From assembly GCF_042610425.1 (NCBI RefSeq), contig NZ_JBGJZM010000001.1:310001-374000 (forward strand): a stretch of DNA of 64,000 bases, written 5' to 3'. The DNA is from Ectobacillus sp042610425 (lineage in GTDB: Bacteria > Bacillota > Bacilli > Bacillales > Bacillaceae_G). Of the stretch, positions 15,384 to 23,043 are shown piece after piece. The translations under genes and the position numbers were made by a program. The notes under the pieces were generated by a model. That model was given only the letters and a program-made list of their open reading frames with translations. It did no database searches and was not told the origin of the DNA. The stretch's first letter is position 1; each line of letters opens with the position of its first letter.

Positions 15384-16157
15384 ATGAGTATTGGCTTTAT
15401 CCTCACCATTTTTGCACTTGGATGTATAGGCTCTTTTCTATCTGGTATGCTCGGAATAGGCGGAGCAATTATTAACTATCCAATCTTATTATATGTTCCC
15501 GCATTATTAGGATTTCCTACCTTTACTGCACATGAAGTGACAGGAATAGTGGCAGTGCAAGTATTTGTTTCTACACTAAGCGGTACATGGTACTATCGAG
15601 GCAGTAAATTTGTAAACAAATCACTCATATTAAATATGGGGGTCCCTATGTTCGTAGGTAGCTTTCTAGGCAGCTTCGGTTCTCAGTTTGGAAGTGAAGG
15701 ACAAATTACAGTTCTTTACGCAATTCTTGCCACTATGGCAGCTATTATGATGGTTGTCCCGAAAAAAGGTACGGACTCTCCCTTACAATTTGTGAAATAC
15801 AATCGATGGATCGCTATAATAGCAGCGTTTATAGTGGGAAGTGTATCAGGTATTGTTGGTGCTGGGGGAGCATTTCTATTAGTTCCAATTATGCTTGTTT
15901 TATTAAAAATCCCAACTCGAATGACCATAGCCTCTTCTCTTGTTATTACATTCATATCCAGTATCGGCGCCACAATAGGAAAAGTAATGACTGGTCAAGT
16001 TTCTTGGCTACCAGCCACCATCCTAGTTATTGCTAGTCTCCTAGCATCACCACTAGGAGCAAGAATAAGTCAACGAGTTTCTACAAAAGTGTTACAAAGC
16101 GTTTTAGCCGTAGTAATCGTAATTACCTCGGTAAAAATATGGTTTGACATACTGTAA
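15384..16157 (+). CDS. TauE/SafE-family sulfite or organosulfur anion transporter
   Basis: A 257-residue membrane protein with about eight helices arranged as two repeats. Each repeat begins with a glycine-rich re-entrant motif: FLSGMLGIGGAIINYPIL (residues 18-35) and VSGIVGAGGAFLLVPIM (about 153-169). TauE/SafE proteins export sulfite, sulfoacetate or similar anions. It lies 54 nt after the CstR-like gene in the same direction; in S. aureus a tauE gene is likewise next to cstR. Direction and substrate of transport are inferred. Confidence 0.85.
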   Translation: MSIGFILTIFALGCIGSFLSGMLGIGGAIINYPILLYVPALLGFPTFTAHEVTGIVAVQVFVSTLSGTWYYRGSKFVNKSLILNMGVPMFVGSFLGSFGSQFGSEGQITVLYAILATMAAIMMVVPKKGTDSPLQFVKYNRWIAIIAAFIVGSVSGIVGAGGAFLLVPIMLVLLKIPTRMTIASSLVITFISSIGATIGKVMTGQVSWLPATILVIASLLASPLGARISQRVSTKVLQSVLAVVIVITSVKIWFDIL

Positions 16158-16179
16158 GAAGTAATAACTAACATGAACA

Positions 16180-16195
16180 TATACCCATATAGGTA
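16180..16195. promoter_or_regulatory. Degenerate second ATACCC-type site
   Basis: ATATACCC-ATAT-AGGTA matches the left half of the upstream operator fully and the right half poorly. It precedes the terminator of tauE and may be coincidental. Confidence 0.25.
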
Positions 16196-16228
16196 AAACC
16201 CGTTTCAGTGAAGATGTGACGGGTTTTT
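16196..16228 (+). terminator. Terminator after the TauE gene
   Basis: AAACCCGT pairs with ACGGGTTT across a 15-nt loop and runs into TTTTTG. Confidence 0.75.
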
Positions 16229-16325
16229 GTTTGCAAATAACAGTTTACAGATGCAGTTAATATGTATGTTTCTATTGTCAAACGGTTAAAGTAATAACAA
16301 GCTTCATAATCAAGGAGGGGAATGG

Positions 16326-16448
16326 ATGGATAGTACACATGATTTTGTAGAGAAGTTGCACGAAAAACAAGAAAAAGACGAACAAAATAGAAAAAGTCAA
16401 GGTAATGGAAATCCAGGTAAAAAGAAACCTAATAAGGAACATAAATAA
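16326..16448 (+). CDS. DUF4023-like 40-residue hydrophilic protein
   Basis: A micro-protein starting MDSTHDFVEKLHEKQ and ending in a lysine/proline-rich GKKKPNKEHK tail. This layout (a short amphipathic FVEKLH helix followed by a glycine- and lysine-rich tail) matches the DUF4023 family of bacilli as I remember it; the function is unknown. The start at 16326 follows AAGGAGGGG at 16312-16320; an ATG at 16322 is in another frame and stops after three codons. It is a single-gene unit with its own downstream terminator. It is highly charged, contains no cysteine and probably is cytosolic or DNA/RNA associated, but that is a guess. Confidence 0.72.
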   Translation: MDSTHDFVEKLHEKQEKDEQNRKSQGNGNPGKKKPNKEHK

Positions 16449-16553
16449 AGAGTTTTAGTCGCAATAGAAATATTGTAAATTACAAAGTAATAAGTAAAGA
16501 AAGTATCGGGGTACTATGAACTGTAACCGTATTCCGTATTTCATGGTTAATTA

Positions 16554-16595
16554 AAAAACGGTTGCTTTTCTTCAGATAAGAGCAACCGTTTTTTT
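16554..16595. terminator. Bidirectional terminator after the DUF4023 gene
   Basis: AAAACGGTTGCT pairs with AGCAACCGTTTT; A run on the left and T run on the right, so it also stops anything arriving from the minus strand. Confidence 0.85.
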
Positions 16596-16619
16596 ATTTA
16601 TTTGTGGTATGAATAAAAT

Positions 16620-16814
16620 TTATCCTTTACTTTTTAAGGTAATGTTAAGATTGGGATACTTATATTTGTCAAAGTGATACAATAGGTTTTGACCATCAAT
16701 GAACGTAATGCGTTTATCTTTTACAAACTCCACTGAATCTTTTCTAAATGAACTCGTTGTTACTAATATCCCTTTTGTTGCTTCCTTCATGTAATATGGC
16801 CATATATTGAAACT
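16620..16814 (-). pseudogene. Remnant of an Mrr-like restriction endonuclease domain
   Basis: The minus strand has an open stretch of 64 codons after in-frame stops, without a ribosome binding site. It reads YYMKEATKGILVTTSSFRKD and, a few residues on, FIDGQNLLYHF. The GxLVTTSxF...IxFIDGxxL pattern is the C-terminal half of the Mrr_cat nuclease fold. The catalytic half is missing, so this is the tail of a lost gene. Immediately upstream (to 16942) no further in-frame homologous segment is visible. Confidence 0.6.
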
Positions 16815-16942
16815 CTATTAGTAACAATAGTTACGAAAACAGTCTGATAATAATATAAATCCAATTGTTCATAAGTGATTTTTACTTTATAAAAGTTGCA
16901 TATATCCTCCTGCACAATACTCCCCTTTTTGCACTTTCTGTT

Positions 16943-17338
16943 CTAAGAAGCCTGCACTCCAAACTTCCTCCGCAACAGCCAATCACCGTCTCCGAGTGAG
17001 CGGACCCAGCTGTTTCCTTCGTACATTGCTTTTTGATCAGGTGTAAGATGAGAGAGAACAAACTCCAAGTCTTCCGTGTTCGTGCTACGTGCCTGGAGCT
17101 CGCGGAACGTCATATACTCAGATAGCGGGTGTCGAGGGTTGAGAATCAGTGGGCAGTACGGTAGCGGAGCATACGGGAAGTGCTGCTTTACGAATGAGAT
17201 ATTCAGCAGAAGGAAGGTGGCATCTCCCACCGTGCGCACCTCAATTTTTTCTGCGTGCTGCTGCAGCAATAGTTCTTCTGAAATGCCGATTTCTTTTGGT
17301 GTTACAACTTCACAAATATGGTACTTAGGCTGTCCCAC
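16943..17338 (-). CDS. Hypothetical 131-residue protein, GC-richer than neighbours
   Basis: I do not recognise this protein. It has 131 residues, no signal peptide or membrane segment, three cysteines... only C9 and C62 stand out, and proline-rich stretches in the middle (YAPLPYCPLILNPRHPLSEY). The second half contains LSHLTPDQKAMYEG and a tail with WLLRRKFG. The GTG start at 17338 has AGGAGAG about 7 nt upstream, which supports translation. The base composition is near 50 percent GC, well above the flanking genes, and it sits beside a nuclease remnant and a possible insertion-sequence end, so it was probably acquired by transfer. No partner gene is adjacent. Confidence 0.6.
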   Translation of the reverse strand: MGQPKYHICEVVTPKEIGISEELLLQQHAEKIEVRTVGDATFLLLNISFVKQHFPYAPLPYCPLILNPRHPLSEYMTFRELQARSTNTEDLEFVLSHLTPDQKAMYEGNSWVRSLGDGDWLLRRKFGVQAS

Positions 17339-17642
17339 ATTGCATCTCTCCTTTTATCATATTTCTACCATTGTAGTGTGAAAGGAAGGGATGTATGCCG
17401 CAACAACGAGGAATGAGTGCTGATTCTAATTGTTTAAGACGCTTATAGAAAATCATATGGTGTGCCTTGGTGCCTTAGTACGCTGTGTATAACTGTCCTC
17501 ATCTTTTCCTAGAAAAGATTTCTTACCTGGAAATTCATAAAGAAACACGATGATATCATTCGTACAAACAAGGACATTCCCGCCTCCATATGCACTTAGT
17601 AATGAACACCATTTTTCGCTAGCATACAAAATTAAAATATGT

Positions 17643-17685
17643 AAAATTAGAAAAACCCACATGTTAGGTGGCTTTTTCTAATTTT
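17643..17685. terminator. AT-rich hairpin with bidirectional terminator form
   Basis: AAAATTAGAAAAACCCAC pairs with GTGGCTTTTTCTAATTTT (one mismatch) across a 7-nt loop. No clear gene ends here on either strand, so it may belong to a lost gene. The 17339-17979 gap otherwise holds no supported gene. Confidence 0.55.
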
Positions 17686-17767
17686 CGAACATGATGACGA
17701 GTATCATATTCATTTTTGTACTTTTACGTACGAATGCTAAGTTTATCTTCTTTTGACCTCTACTTCA

Positions 17768-17850
17768 AAGTTGGAGAGAAACCCTACGAAGCGTAAGTGG
17801 GGGATGAAAGAACCTCCACTGAGAAAGTTTCACTTTATTTAGACTAGACA
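17768..17850 (+). mobile_element. Possible IS200/IS605-type right-end remnant
   Basis: GAGAGAAACCCTACGAAG followed by GTGGGGGATGAAAGAACC and CTCCACTGAGAAAGTTTCAC reads like the subterminal end of IS605-group elements, which follow tnpB with a small hairpin (here CCCTACG/CGTAAGTGGGG) and end near CACTTTATT. No transposase coding sequence remains. The resemblance is from memory and unverified. Confidence 0.35.
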
Positions 17851-17979
17851 TCAAATGTTATAAAAATATAAAAAATCTATAATCCTTACTAACTGCTATT
17901 TTTGTCTCTGTACAAACAAAGGTATTCTTCTCGCCTCATATATATAATAACGAACACTATTTTCAACGGGGGTGAGAAG

Positions 17980-18699
17980 ATGAGTATGCTTGCTACACTT
18001 GGATACATTGTTCGTGAATTATTTATGTTCGTATCATATGTGAAAAACAATGCGTTTCCGCAGCCTCTATCCTCAGATGAAGAAAAGAAATACTTAGAGC
18101 TAATGGAACAAGGGGATCCTAACGCTAGAAACGTATTGATTGAACATAATCTACGATTAGTGGCTCACATCGTCAAGAAATTTGAAAACACGGGTGAAGA
18201 TGCAGAGGATTTAATTTCAATTGGGACAATTGGCTTAATTAAAGGAATTGAAAGCTATTCTCAAAGTAAAGGAACAAAGCTAGCGACTTATGCCGCCAGG
18301 TGTATTGAAAATGAAATTTTAATGCACTTACGCGCATTAAAAAAGACAAAGAAGGATGTTTCTTTACATGATCCAATCGGGCAGGATAAGGAAGGAAATG
18401 AAATTTCATTAATTGACATATTAAAATCGGAGTCAGATGATGTAATTGATACGATTCAGCTGAGTATGGAGCTTGAAAAAATACGGGAGTTTATTGACAT
18501 ATTAGATGAGCGGGAAAAAGAAGTAATCGTAAATCGCTTTGGGCTTGGTATGGATAAAGAAAAAACACAACGCGAAATTGCTAAGGCATTAGGAATATCA
18601 CGTAGCTATGTCTCTAGAATTGAGAAGCGAGCGTTAATGAAGATGTTTCATGAATTTGTTCGTTCTGAAAAGGAAAGAAAGGGCAGACGTGAAGGCTAA
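17980..18699 (+). CDS. sigK: RNA polymerase sigma-K factor (mother-cell, late sporulation)
   Basis: Sporulation sigma factor active in the mother cell. The protein of 239 residues starts with the pro-sequence MSMLATLGYIVRELFMFVSY, which is removed by the intramembrane protease SpoIVFB. Region 2 includes NLRLVAHIVKKFENTGEDAEDLISIG and ATYAARCIENEILMHLR; region 4 has EREKEVIVNRFGLG and the helix-turn-helix TQREIAKALGISRSYVSRIEKRA. GGGGGTGAGA at 17968-17976 fixes the start at 17980. The gene is continuous: there is no skin-type element splitting it, unlike B. subtilis 168. Confidence 0.95.
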   Translation: MSMLATLGYIVRELFMFVSYVKNNAFPQPLSSDEEKKYLELMEQGDPNARNVLIEHNLRLVAHIVKKFENTGEDAEDLISIGTIGLIKGIESYSQSKGTKLATYAARCIENEILMHLRALKKTKKDVSLHDPIGQDKEGNEISLIDILKSESDDVIDTIQLSMELEKIREFIDILDEREKEVIVNRFGLGMDKEKTQREIAKALGISRSYVSRIEKRALMKMFHEFVRSEKERKGRREG

Positions 18700-18813
18700 T
18701 AGCGGGGCATTTGTTTGGAAGCGAGTTGTAAGATTGTATCTCGTTATGGAGTTAAAGTGTGTTTTCGAATATAATAATAAGTATTCAGCATTTTTGTGTA
18801 AGGAATATTTGAT

Positions 18814-18838
18814 GAGGTGACTCCCATAGGGTCACCTC
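18814..18838. other. Hairpin between sigK and psd
   Basis: GAGGTGAC (18814-18821) pairs with GTCACCTC (18831-18838) across a 9-nt loop. No T run follows, so it may be a weak terminator or a leader structure of psd. Confidence 0.5.
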
Positions 18839-18871
18839 CATTTATGAATGTTAGATTAGGAGGATAGATCG

Positions 18872-19651
18872 TTGTTACAAGCTTTGTATCGATTGTTCAT
18901 TGAATTGACAAATGGTCGGTTTACTTCATATTTGTTAAGAAAGTTTTCACAGTCAAGTCTGAGCTCTTTTGTGATTCCGTCCTATGCACGTACGTATCAT
19001 ATTAATCAAGAGGAAATGGAAAAGGATCTGCACAGCTATGGAACATTACATGAATTATTTACAAGACGTTTAAAAGATGGAATGCGCCAAATTGATGTCT
19101 CTCCTCATACGATTGTTAGCCCGGTAGATGGGGTACTGGAAGACTATGGTTGCATAACAAAAGATAGAGACTTTATTATTAAAGGAAAGCATTACTCTGT
19201 TAGGGAGATGCTAGGAAATGAAGAAAGAGCACAACGTTACAAGGATGGAACGTTTTTTGTGCTCTATTTAAGTCCGAGCCATTATCATCGCATTCATAGT
19301 CCTTTATCTGGTCAAGTGCTAGAACGCTATTCATTAGGAAAAAAATCGTATCCGGTGAATCGACTGGGTATGAAGTATGGGAAAGAACCGTTAAGTAAAA
19401 ATTATCGTATGATAACTGAAATAAGTTGCGAAGGAAAGCAGGCTGCCATTGTGAAAGTCGGTGCAATGTTTGTAAACAGTATTGAACTGTTGCATGAACA
19501 TGATTTTCTGCGAAAAGGCGAAGAAATGGCCTACTTTACTTTTGGTTCTACCGTCGTCCTTCTTTTTGAAAAGGGGATGGTAAACGCTACTTCCTCTATA
19601 CAGAAAGGACAAGCGGTAGTTGTAGGGCAGATAATTGCACAGGTATTGTAG
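18872..19651 (+). CDS. psd: Phosphatidylserine decarboxylase proenzyme
   Basis: Converts phosphatidylserine to phosphatidylethanolamine in the membrane. The proenzyme cuts itself in the FGST motif (G225/S226), turning the serine into the pyruvoyl cofactor; SPVDGVLE near residue 83 and YHRIHSP near 138 carry the family aspartate and histidine. Length is 259 residues, as usual for the short Bacillus form. The TTG start has AGGAGG 8 nt upstream. Unlike B. subtilis, no pssA gene is adjacent. It stands alone between sigK and sda. Confidence 0.93.
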   Translation: MLQALYRLFIELTNGRFTSYLLRKFSQSSLSSFVIPSYARTYHINQEEMEKDLHSYGTLHELFTRRLKDGMRQIDVSPHTIVSPVDGVLEDYGCITKDRDFIIKGKHYSVREMLGNEERAQRYKDGTFFVLYLSPSHYHRIHSPLSGQVLERYSLGKKSYPVNRLGMKYGKEPLSKNYRMITEISCEGKQAAIVKVGAMFVNSIELLHEHDFLRKGEEMAYFTFGSTVVLLFEKGMVNATSSIQKGQAVVVGQIIAQVL

Positions 19652-19737
19652 GAAAAGGTTGTAAAGAACATGTATTTGTGGTAGAAAGAAAGATGTTCCA
19701 TTGTATAGTAGAGAGTAGTTACTTAGTACCAGCGGAT

Positions 19738-19902
19738 TTATATATGGGTTAAATAGGATTGTTGCTGCTTGTCCTTTAATGATCGACGAAGCATTTCTTG
19801 TTTCATGAGGAGAATAAACTCAGGATTTAAATTTAATTCTTTTGCTTTATAATAAGACTCACTCAGCAACTCGTCTGAAAGTTTTTCCATACTTCCTGCC
19901 AC
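19738..19902 (-). CDS. sda: Sda, checkpoint inhibitor of sporulation kinase
   Basis: A 54-residue protein of two helices that binds the KinA dimerisation domain and blocks phosphorelay signalling when replication starts or is damaged. KLSDELLSESYYKAKELNLN and a following EFILLMKQEMLRRSL match Sda. The GTG at 19902 is taken as start because AGGTGAG lies 8 nt upstream; the internal ATG at 19890 has a poor site. Upstream on its transcription side are three DnaA-box sequences, fitting the known activation of sda by DnaA. The gene is too short for default gene callers. Confidence 0.9.
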   Translation of the reverse strand: MAGSMEKLSDELLSESYYKAKELNLNPEFILLMKQEMLRRSLKDKQQQSYLTHI

Positions 19903-19986
19903 GTAGGCAACTCACCTCCAAGTAAGGAATTATGATTTGTTCTGATATGAATATACCAAAATTTTACTTTTAGTACAAATGTTTGG

Positions 19987-20086
19987 TTATCCACATGTCT
20001 GCGTGGATAACCTGTTAAGTAAATGTGTGTAACATAATTTTTCCTTTATTTAGTATGGATGGAAAATGTGTACAAGGTTATCCACA
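19987..20086. promoter_or_regulatory. DnaA-box cluster between sda and yqeG
   Basis: TTATCCACA occurs at 19987-19995 and 20078-20086, and TTATCCACG on the minus strand at 20002-20010. In B. subtilis the sda-yqeG region is a known DnaA-binding cluster. The remainder of the 376-nt gap (19903-20278) shows no gene. Confidence 0.8.
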
Positions 20087-20278
20087 AGGTGTGATGAAAA
20101 AAATGCCGTCGAAATATTTTCTTATTTTTCTAGTTCTATCCGTAGTCGAGTTATAAATCCGCAGTATTTGTGATTATACATATAGGATAAGAAAGTGGAG
20201 ACATGACGAATTTCGTCATGCAATGGGAAACATGGATAGCATTGCTGCATCCCAATTCCTCATAGAAGAGGTGGTACC

Positions 20279-20797
20279 ATGTTAAAATTATTTTTACCAA
20301 ACGAATTTGTAAAAGATATTTATGAAATTTCACCAGAAAAATTAAAGCAACGTGGTGTGAAAGGGATTATTACAGATTTAGATAACACATTAATTGAGTG
20401 GAATCGTCCAAATGCAACGCCAAAGCTTATTGAGTGGCTAACTAGTATGCGTGACAATGACATTAAGGTAACGATCATTTCTAATAATAAAGAAGAGCGC
20501 GTGAAATTATTTTCAGATCCGCTCCAGCTTCCATTCATTCATCGGGCACGAAAACCTTTACTAACGGCGTTTCAACGTGCGCTGCAAAAGATGGATGTAA
20601 AGCCAGATGAAGTGGTTGTTATAGGTGATCAACTGCTAACGGATATACTCGGTGGAAATCGTCTGAAGCTATATACAATTCTCGTCGTTCCCGTTGCAAA
20701 TTCAGATGGATGGTCTACTCGATTTAATCGAGTGATTGAGAAACGGATATTGAATCGTTTAAAACGACAAGGTTATATTGAGTGGGAGGAATTGTGA
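20279..20797 (+). CDS. yqeG: YqeG, HAD-superfamily (IIIA) phosphatase
   Basis: HAD hydrolase with the nucleophile motif TDLDNTL (D33, D35), motif II TIISNN near residue 75, and motif IV GDQLLTDILGGNR near residue 127; the lysine of motif III is in ARKPL. The family is linked to dephosphorylation of phosphatidylglycerol phosphate in plastids and cyanobacteria, though the Bacillus substrate is unsettled. An AGAGGTGG box precedes the ATG. It opens the conserved run yqeG-yqeH-aroE-yqeI-nadD-yqeK-rsfS-yqeM and its stop touches the TTG start of yqeH. Confidence 0.9.
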   Translation: MLKLFLPNEFVKDIYEISPEKLKQRGVKGIITDLDNTLIEWNRPNATPKLIEWLTSMRDNDIKVTIISNNKEERVKLFSDPLQLPFIHRARKPLLTAFQRALQKMDVKPDEVVVIGDQLLTDILGGNRLKLYTILVVPVANSDGWSTRFNRVIEKRILNRLKRQGYIEWEEL

Positions 20798-21904
20798 TTG
20801 GAAGAAGTAATAAAATGTATAGGCTGCGGTGCAGTCATTCAAACAGAACATCCTGAAGAAATCGGTTATGCCCCCCCTTCTTCTTTAGAAAAAGAAAATG
20901 TAGTTTGTATGCGTTGCTTTCGTCTAAAGCATTACAATGAAATACAGGATGTTTCGCTAACAGACGATGATTTTCTTCGCATTTTACATGGAATTGGGGA
21001 GAGTAATGCACTTGTAATAAAGCTTGTAGATATTTTCGATTTTAACGGGAGTTGGTTGCCAGGACTGCAACGATTTGTAGGTAACAATCCTGTACTTTTA
21101 GTTGGAAATAAAGTGGATTTACTTCCTAAATCAGTGAAACGTCAGAAACTTATCCATTGGATGAAATATAGCGCAAAACAACTGGGATTAAAACCGGTAG
21201 ATGTGTTTGCGATTAGTGCAGAAACGGGAAATGGTGTAGATGAGCTAGCACAAGCTATTGAGACGTATCGTGAAGGAAGAGACGTATATGTAGTAGGATG
21301 TACAAATGTTGGTAAATCTACCTTTATTAATCGTATGATAAAAGATTTTGGGGATGTAAAGGAAAACGTCATAACAACCTCTCATTTTCCAGGTACAACT
21401 CTTGATCTAATCGACATTCCCTTAGATGAAACATCGTCACTATACGATACACCAGGAATTATTAATCATCACCAAATGGCACATTATGTGAACAAAAAGA
21501 GTTTAAAAATGATTACGCCTTCGAAAGAAGTGAAAGCAAAGATTTTTCAAGTGAATGAACAACAAACATTATACTTCGGCGGCATGGCTCGCTTTGATTA
21601 TTTGAGCGGAGGAAGACGTTCCTTTGTATGCTATATATCGAATGCAGTCAACATACATCGCACGAAGCTTGAAAATGCAGATGATTTATATGCAAAGCAT
21701 CTAGGGGAGCTTCTGAGTCCACCAATGCCAGAAGAGGTTGCTACTTTTCCAGAGCTAGTAAGACATGAATTTGTCATTCATGAGCCGAAAATGGATGTTG
21801 TCATTTCGGGATTAGGTTGGATTACAATCAATGAACCTGGGGCAAAAATTGCGATTCATGTTCCGAAGGGTGTTAGTGCTTCTATACGGAAATCTTTAAT
21901 TTAA
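20798..21904 (+). CDS. yqeH: YqeH, circularly permuted ribosome-assembly GTPase
   Basis: GTPase needed for 30S subunit maturation. A zinc finger starts the protein (C7xxC10 and C37xxC40). The GTPase motifs come in permuted order: NKVD at 104-107 (G4), SAE at 140-142 (G5), GCTNVGKST at 167-175 (G1), threonines near 200 (G2) and DTPG at 217-220 (G3). A C-terminal RNA-binding region follows. Length 368 is typical. The TTG start directly follows the yqeG stop and uses GGGAGGAA upstream. Confidence 0.95.
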   Translation: MEEVIKCIGCGAVIQTEHPEEIGYAPPSSLEKENVVCMRCFRLKHYNEIQDVSLTDDDFLRILHGIGESNALVIKLVDIFDFNGSWLPGLQRFVGNNPVLLVGNKVDLLPKSVKRQKLIHWMKYSAKQLGLKPVDVFAISAETGNGVDELAQAIETYREGRDVYVVGCTNVGKSTFINRMIKDFGDVKENVITTSHFPGTTLDLIDIPLDETSSLYDTPGIINHHQMAHYVNKKSLKMITPSKEVKAKIFQVNEQQTLYFGGMARFDYLSGGRRSFVCYISNAVNIHRTKLENADDLYAKHLGELLSPPMPEEVATFPELVRHEFVIHEPKMDVVISGLGWITINEPGAKIAIHVPKGVSASIRKSLI

Positions 21905-21918
21905 AGGCGGGATAGAGT

Positions 21919-22749
21919 ATGAAATTATACGGCGTTATTGGGAATCCAATTGGTCATTCTTTATCACCAGATATGCACAATGATGCATTTTCTTCCATGC
22001 ACATCGATGCTCATTATCATGCTTTTCGAATAGAAGAGGATAAGCTTCTGGATGCAGTAAAGGGGTTTCGGGCAATGGAAATATCAGGTTTCAATGTGAC
22101 GATTCCCCATAAAGTTGCAATCATGGAACATCTCGATAGCGTTGATGAGCTAGCCAAACAAATTGGTGCAGTAAACACCGTTATAAATCAAAACGGAAAG
22201 CTGATCGGGTATAATACGGATGGTGCAGGATATGTACGTGCTTTGGAATCAATCGCATCGGATTCATTGATGAATAAACAGGTTCTGCTTCTAGGTGCTG
22301 GCGGAGCATGTCGTGCCATTTTCTTTACGCTTGCATCAAAGGGTATAACGCAAATTGATATTGCAAATCGTACGGTTTCCCGTGCGGAAGACTTAATTAA
22401 ATCTTGTAAGTATCATACATTTAGTCATGCTGTAACGATGGAAGAAGCATTTCAACAACAACACACATACGATATTATTGTGAATACGACCTCGGTTGGG
22501 ATGTATCCAAATGTAGATGAAACACCGCTTTCCATTCAACGAGTTCGGGAAGGCGCAATCGTTTCTGATATTATTTACAATCCGAGGGAAACAATGTTTT
22601 TAACAGAAGCGAAACGGGCTGGAGCCATTGTTCAAAATGGAATCGATATGTTCGTGTATCAGGGGGCATTGGCTTTTCAATTATGGACGGGAACATGGCC
22701 GAATGTAGAACGAATGAAAAAACTCGTTATAACAAAACTTGGAGGATAA
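21919..22749 (+). CDS. aroE: Shikimate dehydrogenase
   Basis: NADPH-dependent reduction of 3-dehydroshikimate to shikimate in aromatic amino acid synthesis. The substrate domain shows NPIGHSLSPDMHN at 9-21, the catalytic K65 in NVTIPHK and D101 in NTDGAGY; the NADPH loop is GAGGACRA at 127-134. The 276 residues match the family. It lies 14 nt after yqeH and 3 nt before yqeI in the operon. Confidence 0.95.
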   Translation: MKLYGVIGNPIGHSLSPDMHNDAFSSMHIDAHYHAFRIEEDKLLDAVKGFRAMEISGFNVTIPHKVAIMEHLDSVDELAKQIGAVNTVINQNGKLIGYNTDGAGYVRALESIASDSLMNKQVLLLGAGGACRAIFFTLASKGITQIDIANRTVSRAEDLIKSCKYHTFSHAVTMEEAFQQQHTYDIIVNTTSVGMYPNVDETPLSIQRVREGAIVSDIIYNPRETMFLTEAKRAGAIVQNGIDMFVYQGALAFQLWTGTWPNVERMKKLVITKLGG

Positions 22750-22752
22750 CAC

Positions 22753-23043
22753 ATGTTAACAGGAAAACAAAAACGATTTTTACGCGCACAGGCTCATCAT
22801 CTATCACCTATTTTTCAGGTAGGAAAAGGCGGCGTAAATGAAAATATGGTAAAACAAATTGGTGAAGCTTTGGAAGTACGAGAATTGATAAAAATTAGTG
22901 TTTTACAAAATTGTGAATATGATCGTCATGAGGTTGCAGAAGAATTAGCAACATCAACACAAGCTGAGCTTGTCCAAGTTATTGGTGGCAGTATTGTACT
23001 TTACAAAGAATCAACCGAGCATAAGCAAATTACATTGCCATGA
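22753..23043 (+). CDS. yqeI: YqeI/YhbY-type RNA-binding CRM protein
   Basis: A 96-residue CRS1-YhbY domain protein associated with pre-50S ribosomes. It opens with LTGKQKRFLRAQAHHLSPIFQVGKGG-type residues and has the GxxG-like loop VGKGGVNE near residue 25 and IGGSIVLYK near the end. It overlaps nadD by four bases (ATGA), indicating coupling. Confidence 0.93.
   Translation: MLTGKQKRFLRAQAHHLSPIFQVGKGGVNENMVKQIGEALEVRELIKISVLQNCEYDRHEVAEELATSTQAELVQVIGGSIVLYKESTEHKQITLP

Noticed and set aside
16815..16942. Possible further coding part of the Mrr remnant
   Set aside because: Frames on the minus strand are broken by stops and show no nuclease motif; only the 16620-16814 piece is supportable.
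17453..17662. 69-codon minus-strand frame with hydrophobic start
   Set aside because: It starts inside the hairpin at 17643-17685, has no ribosome binding site and resembles nothing; treated as chance.
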